Shown piece by piece: positions 34,833-47,189 of a stretch of 64,000 nucleotides of DNA; the stretch's first letter is position 1; the number at the start of each line of letters is the position of its first letter. Origin of the DNA: Antitrichia curtipendula. Its lineage: Eukaryota > Streptophyta > Bryopsida > Hypnales > Leucodontaceae. The notes under the pieces were generated by a model. That model searched no databases and was not told the origin of the DNA. It saw nothing but the letters and a program-made list of their open reading frames with translations. The DNA lies in assembly GCA_951230915.1 (NCBI GenBank), contig OX579639.1, positions 8,308,001 to 8,372,000 on the forward strand, written 5' to 3'. A program made the translations under genes and the position numbers.

Positions 34833-37800
34833 TTGAGTTTGAAACATATTAGAGCCATTGCCTTTCTTTGGATCACAATCTCTCATTTCTCTCCTTCCCT
34901 CATCATCGCTTCTTCTTCTCAAGCTCAAGCACCCAGTCTTATTTTCCTTCGTGCCAATGGTGTTGGCGTTCTTCTTACTTGTCGTTTAGATAGTGACGGC
35001 CTCGCATCTGTTATTTCTTTGTTGTTAAGTCTTAGATTCTCTTTCTTGTAGGACAATATCTACATTGAGGAGGACATTTACGACGAGGTAACCTCAGAAC
35101 TTACTCATACTATTGCTATGCAAAGCAATGTAGACATGGAATCGCAGAGAGTTTAGAAACTTGAACCAGGGCAGTATAGAGTGTATGGACTCCTAGATTC
35201 TACAATCTCTGCCTCAAATCATACTCTCACTCCTCGTCAGTCATTTTCATGTAGCATGCACATTCCGCTTCCGATTGGAGTTAGGGTTAAAGTAGAACTT
35301 GGGACGGGGAGCGTAGTAATCCTCTTATCGGATGATGAGTCCTCCTCTCAAACAAATTGTCCACCTAAGTCTTTTACCCCAACGTCCTGCCTTCCTCGGA
35401 ATACCACTCCCATGTTGTGCCCACCTAGAAACAACACTCCGACATCTTGTCTTCCAACATCTCGTACTCCAGTGTCTTACCTTCCAAATCAAACTACGGG
35501 CTGTGTTGTACTTAGTGTTCTTTCTTTCTTGAGGCAGTTGCGTTCCCGTCCCGGTTGCAAGAACCTTTCGAAACTGTTAGACTATGATAGGATCCGTCAT
35601 GAGAAAGTAGAGTATCTTCTCCATCAATTCAATGGCGATGTCATATTTGAGCTTCCTCTTGCACAACCATTAGCATCATCTAGTCAAGCAAAGTTCATAT
35701 ATGGCATGGATAAAAGATACGATGGGCACGTACGGACAAAGACCATCACAGCAAATATCATCAATGATAACGGACTACACTTTTAGATTTCTAAATGTGT
35801 CGGCCATCTTTGATGCAACAACCCTAACTGTGGATACCTACAGCAAGACCATTGAACGGCACCGTTTAATGTGACAGAATTTGATGGAATTACTTTTCAT
35901 TCATTCATTCCAGGTCAGGTACCACCCGTGGGCTCCACGTTAGTTTGCAAAAATGTGTCGCATGCCTCCTTCCTGTCTTGCGGAATGTCCGGCTATAGTT
36001 TATTATGTTTCAAGTAAGCATAATATCACACGTGCATATATTCATTTAGGGAGTTACAACCATCCCATTAAAATTGGGGATTATTGTGAGGTTAAGGAGC
36101 GGATCAATTCATTGATTGGTGAGCAAGTTCAGAGAACTCCTCTTGCCACTAAAAGTTCCATAGTTTTAGAAGCCAGTAAAGATCTTGTGGGAGAATTCTT
36201 GTTGCGAGAAGAGAACGATCCTAAAAAACTTCTAAGTTTTGAGGAATTAGTTCCGATGTTAGATAAGTGCAAGGATATGGGATCTCCAAGCATCCAAAAC
36301 AAGGTGGTTTTGTTTTGATATCTAAAGAGATATGGTGTATTAGATAGCATAACAAAGCTAAGGGGAGTAAGTACTTAGGCTTTTGTGCAAAAAAACATGT
36401 TCCCAGGTCAAGGTGAGGACTCAGAGAAAGTATTTGTCTTCAAAATGTCAAAAGTTGGACCGGGTTCAGATGTTGATTTGATGGAACGCATGCAGCCAAG
36501 TGGTGACTTGAAAAATGCTTGGATGATGTTTGATCACGTTAAACGTGTGAAACAGTGGACGACCATGGCATGTCATGTGTATGACACCACCTACTATCGG
36601 GTCATGAGTATTGCATGTTGTGACATGCAACTTGAAGATACCAAAGCGCAGATGGTGTTCTAGAAGAACCTTAATGCTGTGATGGCTTGACATGGGCTTC
36701 CTTTGCCATAGTTCAAAGGTTTTATGGCCGTTAGTGCTCATGCTAATTGGAATGTTGTGCAAATTTTGTATGGTAGCGGAAACAAGGATGAAGCGATGGT
36801 GGACAAGGAGCGTACATGCTTGTTTCATTGGACTCAATCGAGGGTGAAACACATAGACAAATACATCGCCGAAAGACCTTTACGTGATCAACACAAGGCG
36901 TTATGTCAACAGTATAGGAAGGCCAACACAATGGAAGAGACTGAGAAATTATTTCAAACTATTCGAGCTCGGTGGGCATCGTTTGGAGCTGTTTCAGCTT
37001 ACATCTTGACCTTTGGTTAGCGTTTCGGCACTTTCGTTATCGACAATGGGGTGGATTTATGACTCAGGTACTGCATCATTCTGTAATTATTTCATTTCAA
37101 TTATTGTGATCACAAGCCTCGTACTAAATATAATGATCGTATACAGAGCATGTTCAAGGATGAACTCACGGGAATGCCATCTTGTAATCTTGCGGAATCT
37201 ATCCATAACAAGTGGAAGCAAGCCTCGGGTAATAACGATGGAGACTTGTACGTTGCAACAATAGATGATTACATCCGGGCTTTCCTTCAAGTGGTTAACT
37301 ACTACCAATTTTTGAAGGGTAACATTGGGGGGACGGGTCCTACCAAAGAAGAGTTGAAACTCCGTATTGCCAAATGAAAAGCTAGGAAGACTAACAATCT
37401 ACGTGTTCTAGATGATCCCATGATGGGATTGCCAGGTGCAGACGAATTTTGTACGCGCGATTTGCATATGCAAGGCGAGGAGGTTTTTGGCACACACAAG
37501 CGTAAGGCCAAGTTACGACTAGGTGCCGACAATGAATCACATCGACCAGATAGAATGAATTTTTCACATCCTCGATATCTATTTAGGTGGCGTGGCCCTT
37601 CTACAAATCCTCCGCCCATCATCGACGAAGACGATGGTGTTCCCAGTGACGTGGTTGCATCACCATAGCTATTGCCTCTAATTGTAGATGCAACTCTGGT
37701 AAGTAGGGTTGGAATTTTCCCTGTAATAGCACTAGAAGAGACCCATGCCATTCTGACCAAGTGGCATATTGCTCGATTGCCGGCCAACTCGGCCAAGTCT

Positions 37801-38640
37801 TGTTGGGCACAAAGGGCGCAAACCAAGAAGAAATGCACAAAGAAGATTGTGACACAAGGAAAGAGAACTCCCGCACCCACCTATACTATTACTTATGAAA
37901 GCAAACATAAGAAAGTCACAGAGCATACAGATTTCTACTTTTGCAACAATGACATCGATCGATGTGTAAAAGGTACCAAATGTCTCTTGGTCATTTGATA
38001 CTCAATGGAGCAGGACAAGCCCCCAATTTCGGATGTTTGGCCTGTTGTAATCGGCACTAATCTAAACCGCATTGAAATTGAGGCTTTGCAACTTGCCGGG
38101 TTTCAACTTCCCCAAAAGCAACAAATATCTCTAAGGCGCCTCTTTTCAATTGCTAGGCCACCTTTGGACCTCAGCTCAATTTCCGTGCCCGTCTTTGCCA
38201 ATAAATATCATGTTAAGAGGAATGGAAAGACTTTGAAGCGCTCTTCTACTAAGCCCAATATGAATAAAAGAAAGTCAATGGGATCTGTGGCATGCATTAC
38301 AGCTTCTATTTGTTCTGTTCGTATGGTTCCACATCCTAGTTTTGGGTGCATCATCACCCTCTACTCGGGTGTTCCCCCCGATGTATCAATGTATACGATA
38401 CATGTGAGTGTCTTCCCCAACTATACGTGTGAAGCCTTCAAGAAGACTATGAGTGAATTTCGTGGACGGAATCTCTTCTCCTACTGTAAGCACATCTACT
38501 TTATATTTTTTTAAATTTGTAAACTTCAAGCCGACATTCACTTTTTTATTCATGCACCTTCCTTCAGCTTCAACGAGGTGAAGCTAGTTCTTGAAAGTGG
38601 AATATTGGCACACCCCAATGGCATATTATAGACTATTATC
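34833..38640 (+). pseudogene. MULE-like transposase with zinc knuckle and SWIM finger, degenerate
   Basis: One decayed coding region runs across several frames. About 35181-35786 is a Pro/Thr-rich N-terminal part with a 10-11-residue repeat (TPTSCLPRN-like, four copies). Next comes a Cys-rich segment (CNNPNCGYL; then LVCK, CRMPPSCLAECPAIVYYV near 35960). The core follows: WTTMACHVYDTTYYRVMSIA, CCDMQLEDTKAQMVF, KGFMAVSAHANWNVV, ERTCLFHWTQS, then LWLAFRHFRYRQWGGFMTQ and a donor at 37067. After the intron comes CNLAESIHNKWKQASG. At the C-terminus NYTCEAF and SYCKHIYF form a SWIM-type zinc finger whose first Cys has become Tyr. In-frame stops lie at 35784, 35811, 35853, 36316, 36373, 36661, 36688, 36709, 37375, 37666 and 37996; none is TAA. 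The MULE assignment rests on motif order and the SWIM finger. Terminal repeats were not found. Confidence 0.65.
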
Positions 38641-39036
38641 TTCAACAAAATGGTAGTTGCATACCCTCTCAGTTCCAAGGGTGTATTTAACCTTGTTCAC
38701 CTCCATTTTAGTACGAAGTATTTTTAGGAGTGTACGATCTCGTTTTTGACCTGAAACCTTGACCATGTCCAGTCGCCCATTTCATTACAAAATATTTTTT
38801 GAAATGTACTAAATCGTTTCCGAGAGGATACTTGAACATGACCATTGGCCCTTTTCAATATGAACTATGTTTAGAAATGTACACGAGAGGGTACTTTTCC
38901 TTTAAATTTTAGTATCTCAATCAACTATTGTATCTCTAGTATCCACATATTTATTCAATTTCAATAAAATTATTTGTTTATTTTTTTGCAAGCATCAGTG
39001 TTACATCAATATCGAGCACTAAATCTAAACATCAAT
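38641..39036. other. Spacer after the MULE-like pseudogene
   Basis: Contains two or three degenerate repeats of a phrase like agtacgaagtattttt/aagtgtac at 38710-38880. No gene is seen. Confidence 0.35.
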
Positions 39037-39270
39037 CTATTCCCCCTTCTTATGTTTTTTTCTAGGTGGCACGAGGCCACTACGTGGACACTTTAAAGGA
39101 GGTCCTTCATAGTTTTTGGTAATGTGCTTTGATTCTAGAATACGCATGGCAAGGTATGGGCATGAGTAGTTCCTCTTCCTCTCTTTTAATGGTATCATTG
39201 ACCAGTCAATGTCCCGGTGAGGAGGTATGGCCCTATGATAATCCGTGAGTCCCACGATTTTAGGACCCAA
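39037..39270 (-). pseudogene. C-terminal fragment of an unidentified protein with a degenerate zinc knuckle
   Basis: A 77-codon frame ends at 39037 in a basic tail, LVPPRKKHKKGE. Before it, CPYLAMRILESKHITKNY followed by EGPPLKCPRSG resembles a CCHC knuckle of the form C-x2-C-x4-H-x4-C in which Cys and Gly residues have been lost. The part IPPHRDIDWSMIPLKERKRN is well formed and not low complexity. It probably is the last exon of a transposon-derived ORF. I cannot name the family. It converges with the MULE-like pseudogene, which may be coincidence. Confidence 0.3.
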
Positions 39271-39445
39271 AAGAGTCTTATTTAAATTAAAAATTAAAAA
39301 TCACCCTAAAATAATTAGAATATATTAAGAATACTCTAATATTCTATAAATATTCAAATAATTTATGCTCCCCATTGCTGAATTTTCTGCTCACCGCTCT
39401 TTGCTCACCGCTCACTGCTTACATACAAGCCACCCTCGCCACAAA

Positions 39446-40120
39446 ACAAAGCTTGTGCACCCCTCCTTGTAGAGAGGTTTTTTTTATGGTATTAGGAACG
39501 TGACCAAAGGATGCGCAATTCCAAAAATCTCACTATAACAAACAAACAAAACAAAACAATCATTCTAACTTAAAGTATAGATTAGTGTACCATGTATTGT
39601 TGCTACAGTCAAAATAAAAATGAAAGCAATTTTTTTACTTTTCATATAATAAAAACTTCAAAAATCAATATCTTTTACATGGTAGGTCCAAATACTACGA
39701 AACAAAGCCCATGCACTCCTCCTTGTTGAGGGCTTTCTGATGGTACTACAAATGTGATAGGAGATGTACGGACTTGGAGATCTCAATGTAACAAACAACC
39801 AAACAACCTAATTTAAGGTATAAACTAGTGTGTCTTGTACCATTGCCACAACCAAAATGAAATAAAAGTAAGTTTCTAAGTTTCTAAATTCATATAAAAA
39901 TTGTGAGATTCATTATCTTTCACATCATAGGTTCAAACACCATGAAACAAAGCCCTTGCATCCCTCCTTGTAGAGAGCTTTCCAATCGTACCAAAATAGC
40001 GACATGAGGATACACGGTTCTGGAGATCTCACAATAACAAATAAAACAAACAAAACAAAACAAACAATCTATATATAATCAATGTATATCTAGTGTGCCT
40101 ATGTAGTGTAGACAACATTT
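39446..40120. repeat. Three tandem copies of a ~245-255-bp repeat
   Basis: The word aacaaagc followed by tgcac/tgcatccctccttgt recurs at 39446, 39701 and 39946. Each unit also carries ctcac/ctcaatgtaacaaac and agtgtgcc/agtgtgtc. The same unit occurs once at 15240-15450. Adjacent to the left end, near 39385-39420, is a CTCACCGCTC-rich tract that is the inverse of the GTGAGCG tract next to the 15-kb copy. Confidence 0.75.
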
Positions 40121-42892
40121 TTTCTTCTCTTTTTAACAAGGTTGTAGTTCCTCACAAATTATCAACGAATGTATGCATTGATGAAATTAGTCCTCAATAC
40201 AATGCAATGCAATGGTTCCGGTAGATTTGTATATATAGAAGGTGGGTGGATCTTTGAAGGTTGCACAACATCTTGTGCATGAAAGTGCAAGGCTTTTATA
40301 TAAAAAGTAACGCATACCAAAGTCCATTACTAACACACTTCTCTATTTGAGATGAAACTATTGTGTGTTTTGAATTTTTGTGATTTGCTCTTCAAGTTTT
40401 ACACTACTTTTCATTTGCCTACCTTTCATTTGCCTATCTTTCATTTGGAGATCATAGGACTATCCATTTGGATACCATTGTATGCAATTCAAATTTATAT
40501 GACAGGAGTGGTCATGCAAAATATAAGTTCTGCATTCTCAAACCACTTTAGTGGATGTATTGAGACAAATATTGATTTTTTTTGTGGCCCAATTGAAGCA
40601 TTCATTTTGAATGTGATCATCAAAAGCTTGTCAGTAGGATTCCTAAAGCTTGAATTAGAGTCTTTTTGTTTTTTTGTAAGTTTGAATATATTCTAACTTA
40701 TGCTTTGTTTGCAGTCAATTGGAGGTGTTTAATTTGCTAGATAGCATTAAAAAGGTATTTGAAGAAATAAGTTGTATTAAGCCTTTTGGGAGATATGAAA
40801 TTTGATGATTTTTGTCCATCTGGCAATTAATTTATCCAAATATTTGCCACCATATATCCTAATTTCATCCATCCAAAAAATTCAGCCAAAAACTTGCTAT
40901 TCAACTAACATGATTTCATCCACTCCCAAAAGAATTCATTCATAACTTTGTCATTCATCCCAAAGAATTTCATCCATACAAAATGTATTTCATTAAATTT
41001 TTTATCATTCACTAGTCATTATTTCATCCGCAAGCAATCAAAAATTTCAAAATCCCCTACCCGGTGAAGTTACATGGGGGATTGGGGAGGGGGGAATTTA
41101 AAAACATCCCTTGTAGTGTAGTAGGAAGAAGTTTATATTTCCTAGTCTCCCTGTGCTTGGATAGCCTAGCCAAAGCAATCAGGAATGTGAGAATATCTTT
41201 GTCGTATGTCTCTTCTTTGACACTAAAGTTTGTTTTGTTGAAGTTGTCTTGACTTGTCTGTCAACTACGAGGTCTTTGATATTTGTTGATATTGGTCTCG
41301 TCATGGTCATCAAAGTCTTTGTTTAAGTTTTTGTGGAAGTTGTCCATTGCTGGTCTTTGCAGTAGTCGATTGAAAGATTAGACCTTGCCTTTCTACAACT
41401 AGTTGTTAACTATGCTATAACTTCAATGGATCTAATTTAACAACCTGCCCTAAGCCAACGATTCACATGTGAGAGGTTTGAGGTTCAAATTTAGAAAGGA
41501 ACCTGTGAAAGCATCCAAATTTTTGTGCAATTCTCAATACTTGTACTGTTGTAATGTATGATCCTCAAAATACAAAGGAATTCTCCAAATTTGAAACATT
41601 ATTGTACAATAAAAACACTGCAATTCTTTGATTTAAAATGAGGTTCATCAATTATTGGATTTCAATTTCTAGCATAAATAGAGACTATGTAATTGATTGT
41701 TTCATGTGGTATAAAGATTCTTTAATGTGATTGTGGATTCATGAAGTTCTCAAAGCTGTCATGTTATTTGCTAATATGCGTTGGTCCACTGTCTTAAAAA
41801 TGGACTTTATTTTCCTTTGTTTGTCCTGTGTTGTAGTTAATCATTATTTTAGATTTTTTTGCATATGTAAAAAAGCAATTCACCTAACAATTATCATTTT
41901 CATTCATTCAATGCATACGTGTCTACTTACTTCAAAATGAATTTACTGTAGCTCTTATTCCATCCATTGGAGAAGTCTGAACCAATATCTTACAAATCTT
42001 TAACTACTCTGACATTATTGACAGTTGATTCAACGTCCACCATATATCCATTTCAAAACCATTCACGGTCCATTACAAAGCTTTTTGTAGGGACGGTTTG
42101 AAGAAGAGGGTTGCAATAATATCCCACTACAATATCTACAATTTTGTCTTGTAGCACTTGGCAAGACAAAGTCCTTTTCATTAATGGTGACATTATGGTA
42201 GAACCACCCATTTCCAATCAAGGATCCATACCCAACCTGTAGAGTGTAGCTATTTCCAACCAAGCTTGGAATAGATTTCAAACCAAAGTTTGGAATGGTT
42301 TTTTTCTTCTTTTTAAGGTTGCGACTAATAAGGTCATGACACATGTCTTGAAGTAGTGAGCAATGAGCAGGAAAATAGTTCTTGAATGATCAGAATTGGA
42401 AGACTCTATACATTGGGTAGAGGTTGAGGCCAACTTTTGGCTTCTAATATTCATAGTAATTCCAATTCTTGGCATAAAATTACCAAAAAAATTACAATCC
42501 CCATGATTTCTATCTTCCTACATGACAATTTTTTTTACGTTGCCTTACACTACTCCAGAACATGTACATAATCACTTAAGTGGTCAAATATGGGTGGTTC
42601 TACCATATTGGGATGTGGGGCATACTGTATTGTGTCAAAAACAATAGGCCAATTTGTAAGGATTAACCCATACACGCCGCCGAGGACGTTTTCTAGCCGA
42701 TGAATGACAAAGAATCTATCCTTGTAGGACAAAAGTGCAACTATTCATCCTCCCAATTTTGTGCGAAAAGGGAAGATCATCTACAGTAGTTTGTCTTCCA
42801 ACGAGTGCTTTTACATTATTTTAATCCAACAATTCACACGGTGACAAAACAGATGATTTCCACGGTTATGAGCCCGTCGTTTTAAGGGTTAA
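40121..42892. other. AT-rich spacer, no gene identified
   Basis: Some frames reach 60-115 codons but none has recognisable family motifs. Minus-strand frames at 42063-42344 and 42550-42732 have fair coding character (for example RFFVIHRLENVLGGVYGLIL), and may be remnants of one decayed gene, but I cannot identify it. A run of FHLP(T/I)-encoding repeats at 40410-40450 is a local 18-bp triplication. Confidence 0.35.
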
Positions 42893-43022
42893 GAGCATCC
42901 CCACTCCAACACGGGGAAGCAACACTTCAAATGGTCTGAACCATTGATCTTAGAAAATCTTCCAAGATCAATGGTTCAGACCATTTGAAGTGTTGCTTCC
43001 CCATGTTGGAGTGGGGATGCTC
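42893..43022. mobile_element. 130-bp hairpin MITE with TAA target duplication
   Basis: The left end GAGCATCCCCACTCCAACA (42893) is repeated inverted at the right end (ending 43022), and the arms pair almost perfectly over about 60 bases around a short loop near 42957. Direct TAA flanks both sides (42890-42892 and 43023-43025), as in PIF/Harbinger-type insertions. It sits about 240 bases before the ATG of the next gene, so in its promoter or 5' UTR. Confidence 0.85.
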
Positions 43023-43264
43023 TAAGGTATCGATGGTCTACACAAACAGCGAGGTGATAGTAGCCCTAAAACACTTGCTGGAAACGGGCAGCAGAATAAA
43101 TTTAATGGATCTGCCCCAAACAAGTTCGTGTGCCCTCTAAGGAAATTCGTTTGAAGCACCCTCGTTGTTTGCTTCCTTTGTTTAGGTCAAGCTCTTGCGG
43201 AGATTGCCGAATTGCGCCCTTCTTGCGACATGAGCTGATCGTCGTTGCGACCCGGGAGAACAAG

Positions 43265-45329
43265 ATGACAGACGCGCCACTTGGAAATCTGGACTTCGAT
43301 GATATGCTGCGCTACGTGGAGAGTGGGCACAACAGCAACAAACCTGGCACGTTGAAAATCCTGTCGCCAAGCAAACCGGGGCTTCCGAACTTGTAAGATT
43401 TCCCTGATGCTGTGCTTATGTTCTAATTAGGGTTTACTTTGCTATAAGCAACTACAACTTACGGCCATGGACTTTTTACGGCCTCCGAAAGTTAATATTT
43501 AGTACCACAGAATTGAACTTGTGAACAGGAAACTGAAGGGCATTCTGTTCGATAACAGTTCTTTTGTAGCTGCAGTTTAGTTTCTGGGCCGAGCTGCGTG
43601 AGTAGAGTCGGCTTTTTCCTGCCAATTCGCTGCGGTTGCAGCAGTCAATTCAGTTCATATCGCTTTTCTGCTTTTTAGATGTGTGTTTTCCATCGTCTCG
43701 TGAGATTTCATGCAAATTTCGGCTGCTCTCGGAATCGTTGATCTTTAGATTGGTGCATCCCTGGCTTAGCGTCGCCATTTGAGGGTTTTAAGCTGACTTG
43801 CGCAATGCATTGTAGTGGTCCTTATGAGCTATTGCGTAGTTGAGTGTTCTAAAAGCTATCAAGAACAAAAATTCAGAGTGGATTCATGACTCCAAATGTG
43901 CGAGGAGGTAGGTTTTCTCGACATTATTGTCTCGATTTCTTCAGCTGATTGCGTTTACCTCCTTCGTTCAGTGACTCTTAAGTCCTTGTGAGGAGCTTTG
44001 AGTGATATTTGTTATTTTCCTCTTCAGTAACTGTTGTGTTGCAGGCAATACCTGTTTCTTCCACTTAGGGAAACCCTAGAATGCGGTGTCGTTGGGTCAC
44101 CGACAGCGGTGTGGGGATGGCTTCTCACTGAAGCGTAGTGTATATAGATTTCTATTGACTTGAACATTTCAATGTTTCTGGTTTTACTTTTCACTTTTGT
44201 TTGCTTTGTGTATCTTAACCCTTTTAGGACCAAGAAGCCCAAATCGGGCCTTTCATGTTTTTTAACATTTTCGAATGGATCCTATGGCAACTTTCTTTCG
44301 TTCTATATTATTTATTTTCTGACATCACATGTACTGTTCTTCACTGATATAAATTCTGGACATGTCTGAAATCTACGGAGTATTATTTTCACAAGATAAT
44401 CTATCAAAGTGGTCATTTAAAAGACCTTGAAGTCTGGGTACTTTAGGGGTTAACGCTCATGGTGCTATTGTGCAGGCGATAGTAAGAGCTTGAGCTTTCT
44501 CGTAATGATATGAGTTTATGTACAGTACATTTGATCCTTTGTTGCTGATCCTTTGTTGCTTTCTCTTCCAACTGACAGGGTCAACTCGATAGCACCAGTT
44601 GTGCACGACCAGAGTGGTGTGAAGAGCGTTGACGTTTCCAGAATGCAGCAGCCCAAGACTCAGAAGCGACAGAGCAAGAAGAGCAGGGCAACGTACGAGT
44701 CAGACGACGATGCTCAAATTGCCATGAGATTGGCTAGGTTACGTCGAGACGTGCTCGAGCAGCAAGAAGACGTCGAGGAGGAAGTAGTGAACGATCATGA
44801 GCACACAGACGATGCACTGGAGCGCCTCCGGAGCTTCAGGGAGTCACTCGGCATCCCTGAGCCTCACCATCGACAACACTCCACTCCCAAGACCAAATCC
44901 GCTTCGAAACGACGGTACAATTCCAGCGACAAGAGCTTGGGGAGGAAGGATTTCGAAACCCCGGCGGAGGTTAGTGAAGCTCAGTTGTTGTATCGACTGC
45001 AGAAGCTTCGACAATCTTTGACATCCCCGGAGAGGTCCAAGTCTTCAAAGTCACAACGCGTTACAAAGAAGAAGAGGATCCAGTATTTTTCTAGTAATGC
45101 ACCTGCAACGAACACCAGCATGAGTGCTGAACTCTTTTCTGCTGCCCCTGAGAATCCATCAGATGCTAGCATACTGCATTTGCAAGGAGTGAATACTGGC
45201 TTGGCAAAGGAGCTGCATCAGCACTGGGCCATGGACCTCAACAATGTCATGCATATGGGTTTTGCAATGGAAGGTGGACAAGTCGACCAGTTTGTTGGTC
45301 ATGGCCACCTGCATCAATATGCACAGTAA
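43265..45329 (+). CDS. Conserved-looking plant protein of unknown function, two exons
   Basis: Exons 43265-43392 and 44579-45329 join in phase through donor GTAAGA and acceptor CTGACAG to give 292 aa. I chose the ATG at 43265 (MTDAPLGNLDFDDMLRYVES) because it opens with a compact acidic motif; an upstream in-frame ATG at 43130 would add 45 unlike residues. The body is charged and probably disordered, with basic patches (KTQKRQSKKSR; RVTKKKRIQYF) that could act as nuclear signals. Three related segments recur: AMRLARLRRDVLEQQ, ALERLRSFRESLGIPEP and LLYRLQKLRQSLTSPE, a repeated LxRLxxxRxxL helix followed by proline. The C-terminus is His/Met-rich (MHMGFAME, HGHLHQYAQ). I do not recognise the family. 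The intron carries a TTAA-type MITE. Confidence 0.75.
44215..44453. mobile_element. 239-bp TTAA-flanked MITE in an intron
   Basis: It begins TTAACCCTTTTAGGACC (44215) and ends GGTACTTTAGGGGTTAA (44453). The inverted ends share TTAACCC and AG(G/T)ACC. It lies inside the intron of the 43265-45329 gene and leaves splice sites intact. Confidence 0.8.
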
Positions 45330-47189
45330 TGGGTCCAACTGCTTGTTCATATCCCTGTTTTATAGTAATACAAATCCTTATGCTCTGTTGAAATCAAAGG
45401 CAATTTTAAGCTGTAATGTTTTTGCTGGGGGTACAATGACAGGGTTGTACCAGGTGAGATGTTCTGGCCTTGTCATATATTTCTGCTTTCATAATTCTTG
45501 TGATAGGATTGATGTCAATACTATTCCAGAATCGATTGATTTGCTCTAGATCTTTACAGGCTACCGGTGCTCTTGTGCAATGTGATTTCTGCAGAGGTAC
45601 CCTACTTCAGGGCAGAAGCGCACCAGATATGAACTGATGTTTAGCTTAGGTGCGAACTTTTTCCTTAAGTTTAGAACCTTAAGCTTGTTCTCATTGATAT
45701 TGTAAATACAGTCCTTCAATATGTAGCTGATTGTGTGAAAACATGTTGTCTAAACTATCACGACAAAGGATGTTATTCTTTGGCATTCTGGTTCAGGCGG
45801 GGCTGTGCACAAAATCTTTACCCCCCCAAACCCTATGGGATTGCGATACTATGTGATGCATGGAGCTTTTGGAGTAATATCTCTCTGTCTTATCCCTCTG
45901 ACAATGAACTTCACCAAAAAAAATCTCTGAAGCTTATTTCTCAACAGGACCATTTCTTTTGAGTTAGCAGGGGTTGGTTTTTGCCCCTTTTGCATTATTT
46001 GGCTTGGTTAGTTCAAACTTTGACTCATAGAATATGAATTATGAACAAAAATACAGTAGGACATACATCATTGGTTTGCTAATTCAATAATTACCATCTT
46101 TCATTTTAACATCTAAACCTTATCATGCTCAAATACGGCACCATTTTGGTAATGTGACATGATCATTTTGTTCTCACTCACACAAATAGGAGTTATGAGT
46201 GTTGGGTGTCATTGGATCCAACATAATATGAAGACAAATTTTTGCCACTATTGTGTACTTCAATTTGTACCATCTATTTCAAATATACAATAATCCCATG
46301 TTGTAGCCAAATTTGAGTTGTACATATCTTCAAGGATTAGTGTAGCTAAGACACCAAGGACTAAAAGTGTCTAATGAATGATTTTTACAAAAATTGTAGA
46401 AACAAAGAATACACCTATTCATCCAAGAATTTAATAATTATTGGCAAATTGCCTTGATGATAGGATTGCATACTTTCAAGTTTGTATCCTAAAGCTTCTT
46501 CATATTAAAAGGCTAAAACTCTCTAAAAAAAGGATTGTTTTTAAAACAAAGCAAAGATTTCATTATTTTCTCTAATTATTTGCAAATTCAATTGTTAGAT
46601 TTTTTAAAGTGAACTTATTAAAGAATATCCTCATAAACTTTCAAGGTGAAAAAACCAAACATTTGTACAATCTTAATACTTGAAGAATAATTTTTTACTA
46701 GTCTTTTTCAAAGGCGCAAACGTACTTTATCCAATTAGTGAGGGGATTAGTGTCAGTACTAAATTTCTTTTATAGTAGAAATTGGTTAAATAAAATAATA
46801 TTTCAATCTACACTAATTCAAAATAGCATGACTTTGGCCTCCCCCAGTTCACGAACAGATGAAACATGACAGTCCCTCAACCTATCATCCGGGCAGGACT
46901 AAACCCCTCCAAAGTCACAACCCCGTGTGAACAGCGTCTAAAAAAGAATGAGCACGTGTGAACACGAAAGAAGCCAACTGAGGGCTTTTCCTGGGAGCCA
47001 AGTATCGGCAATCTTTGCTCTTGGAAAACAAATCCCTTTCAAGCGGTGATTTCTCAGTGACCATGCTGGCGCCATCGCAAAAACAATCACTGTTTCTCCT
47101 CCACTCTGCACTTAGTTTTCCTCTATTGCTGACAACAGCTTGAAATTTGCTGCTGAAAGCATTGAAATCTGTCACAGTAGGCAGGAGAT
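45330..47189. other. 3' UTR of the upstream gene and spacer before ThrRS
   Basis: About 45330-45900 is likely 3' UTR. At 46740-46832 a CACTAATTCAAAATAG word matches the end of an inverted repeat at 59073-59212. About 46840-47189 is less AT-rich and should hold the promoter and 5' UTR of the threonyl-tRNA synthetase gene. No other gene is seen. Confidence 0.4.

Noticed and set aside
40352..40696. 114-codon plus-strand frame with hydrophobic stretches
   Set aside because: Phe/Leu/Ile-rich because the DNA is T-rich, with a local FHLP repeat; no start context, splice or family support.
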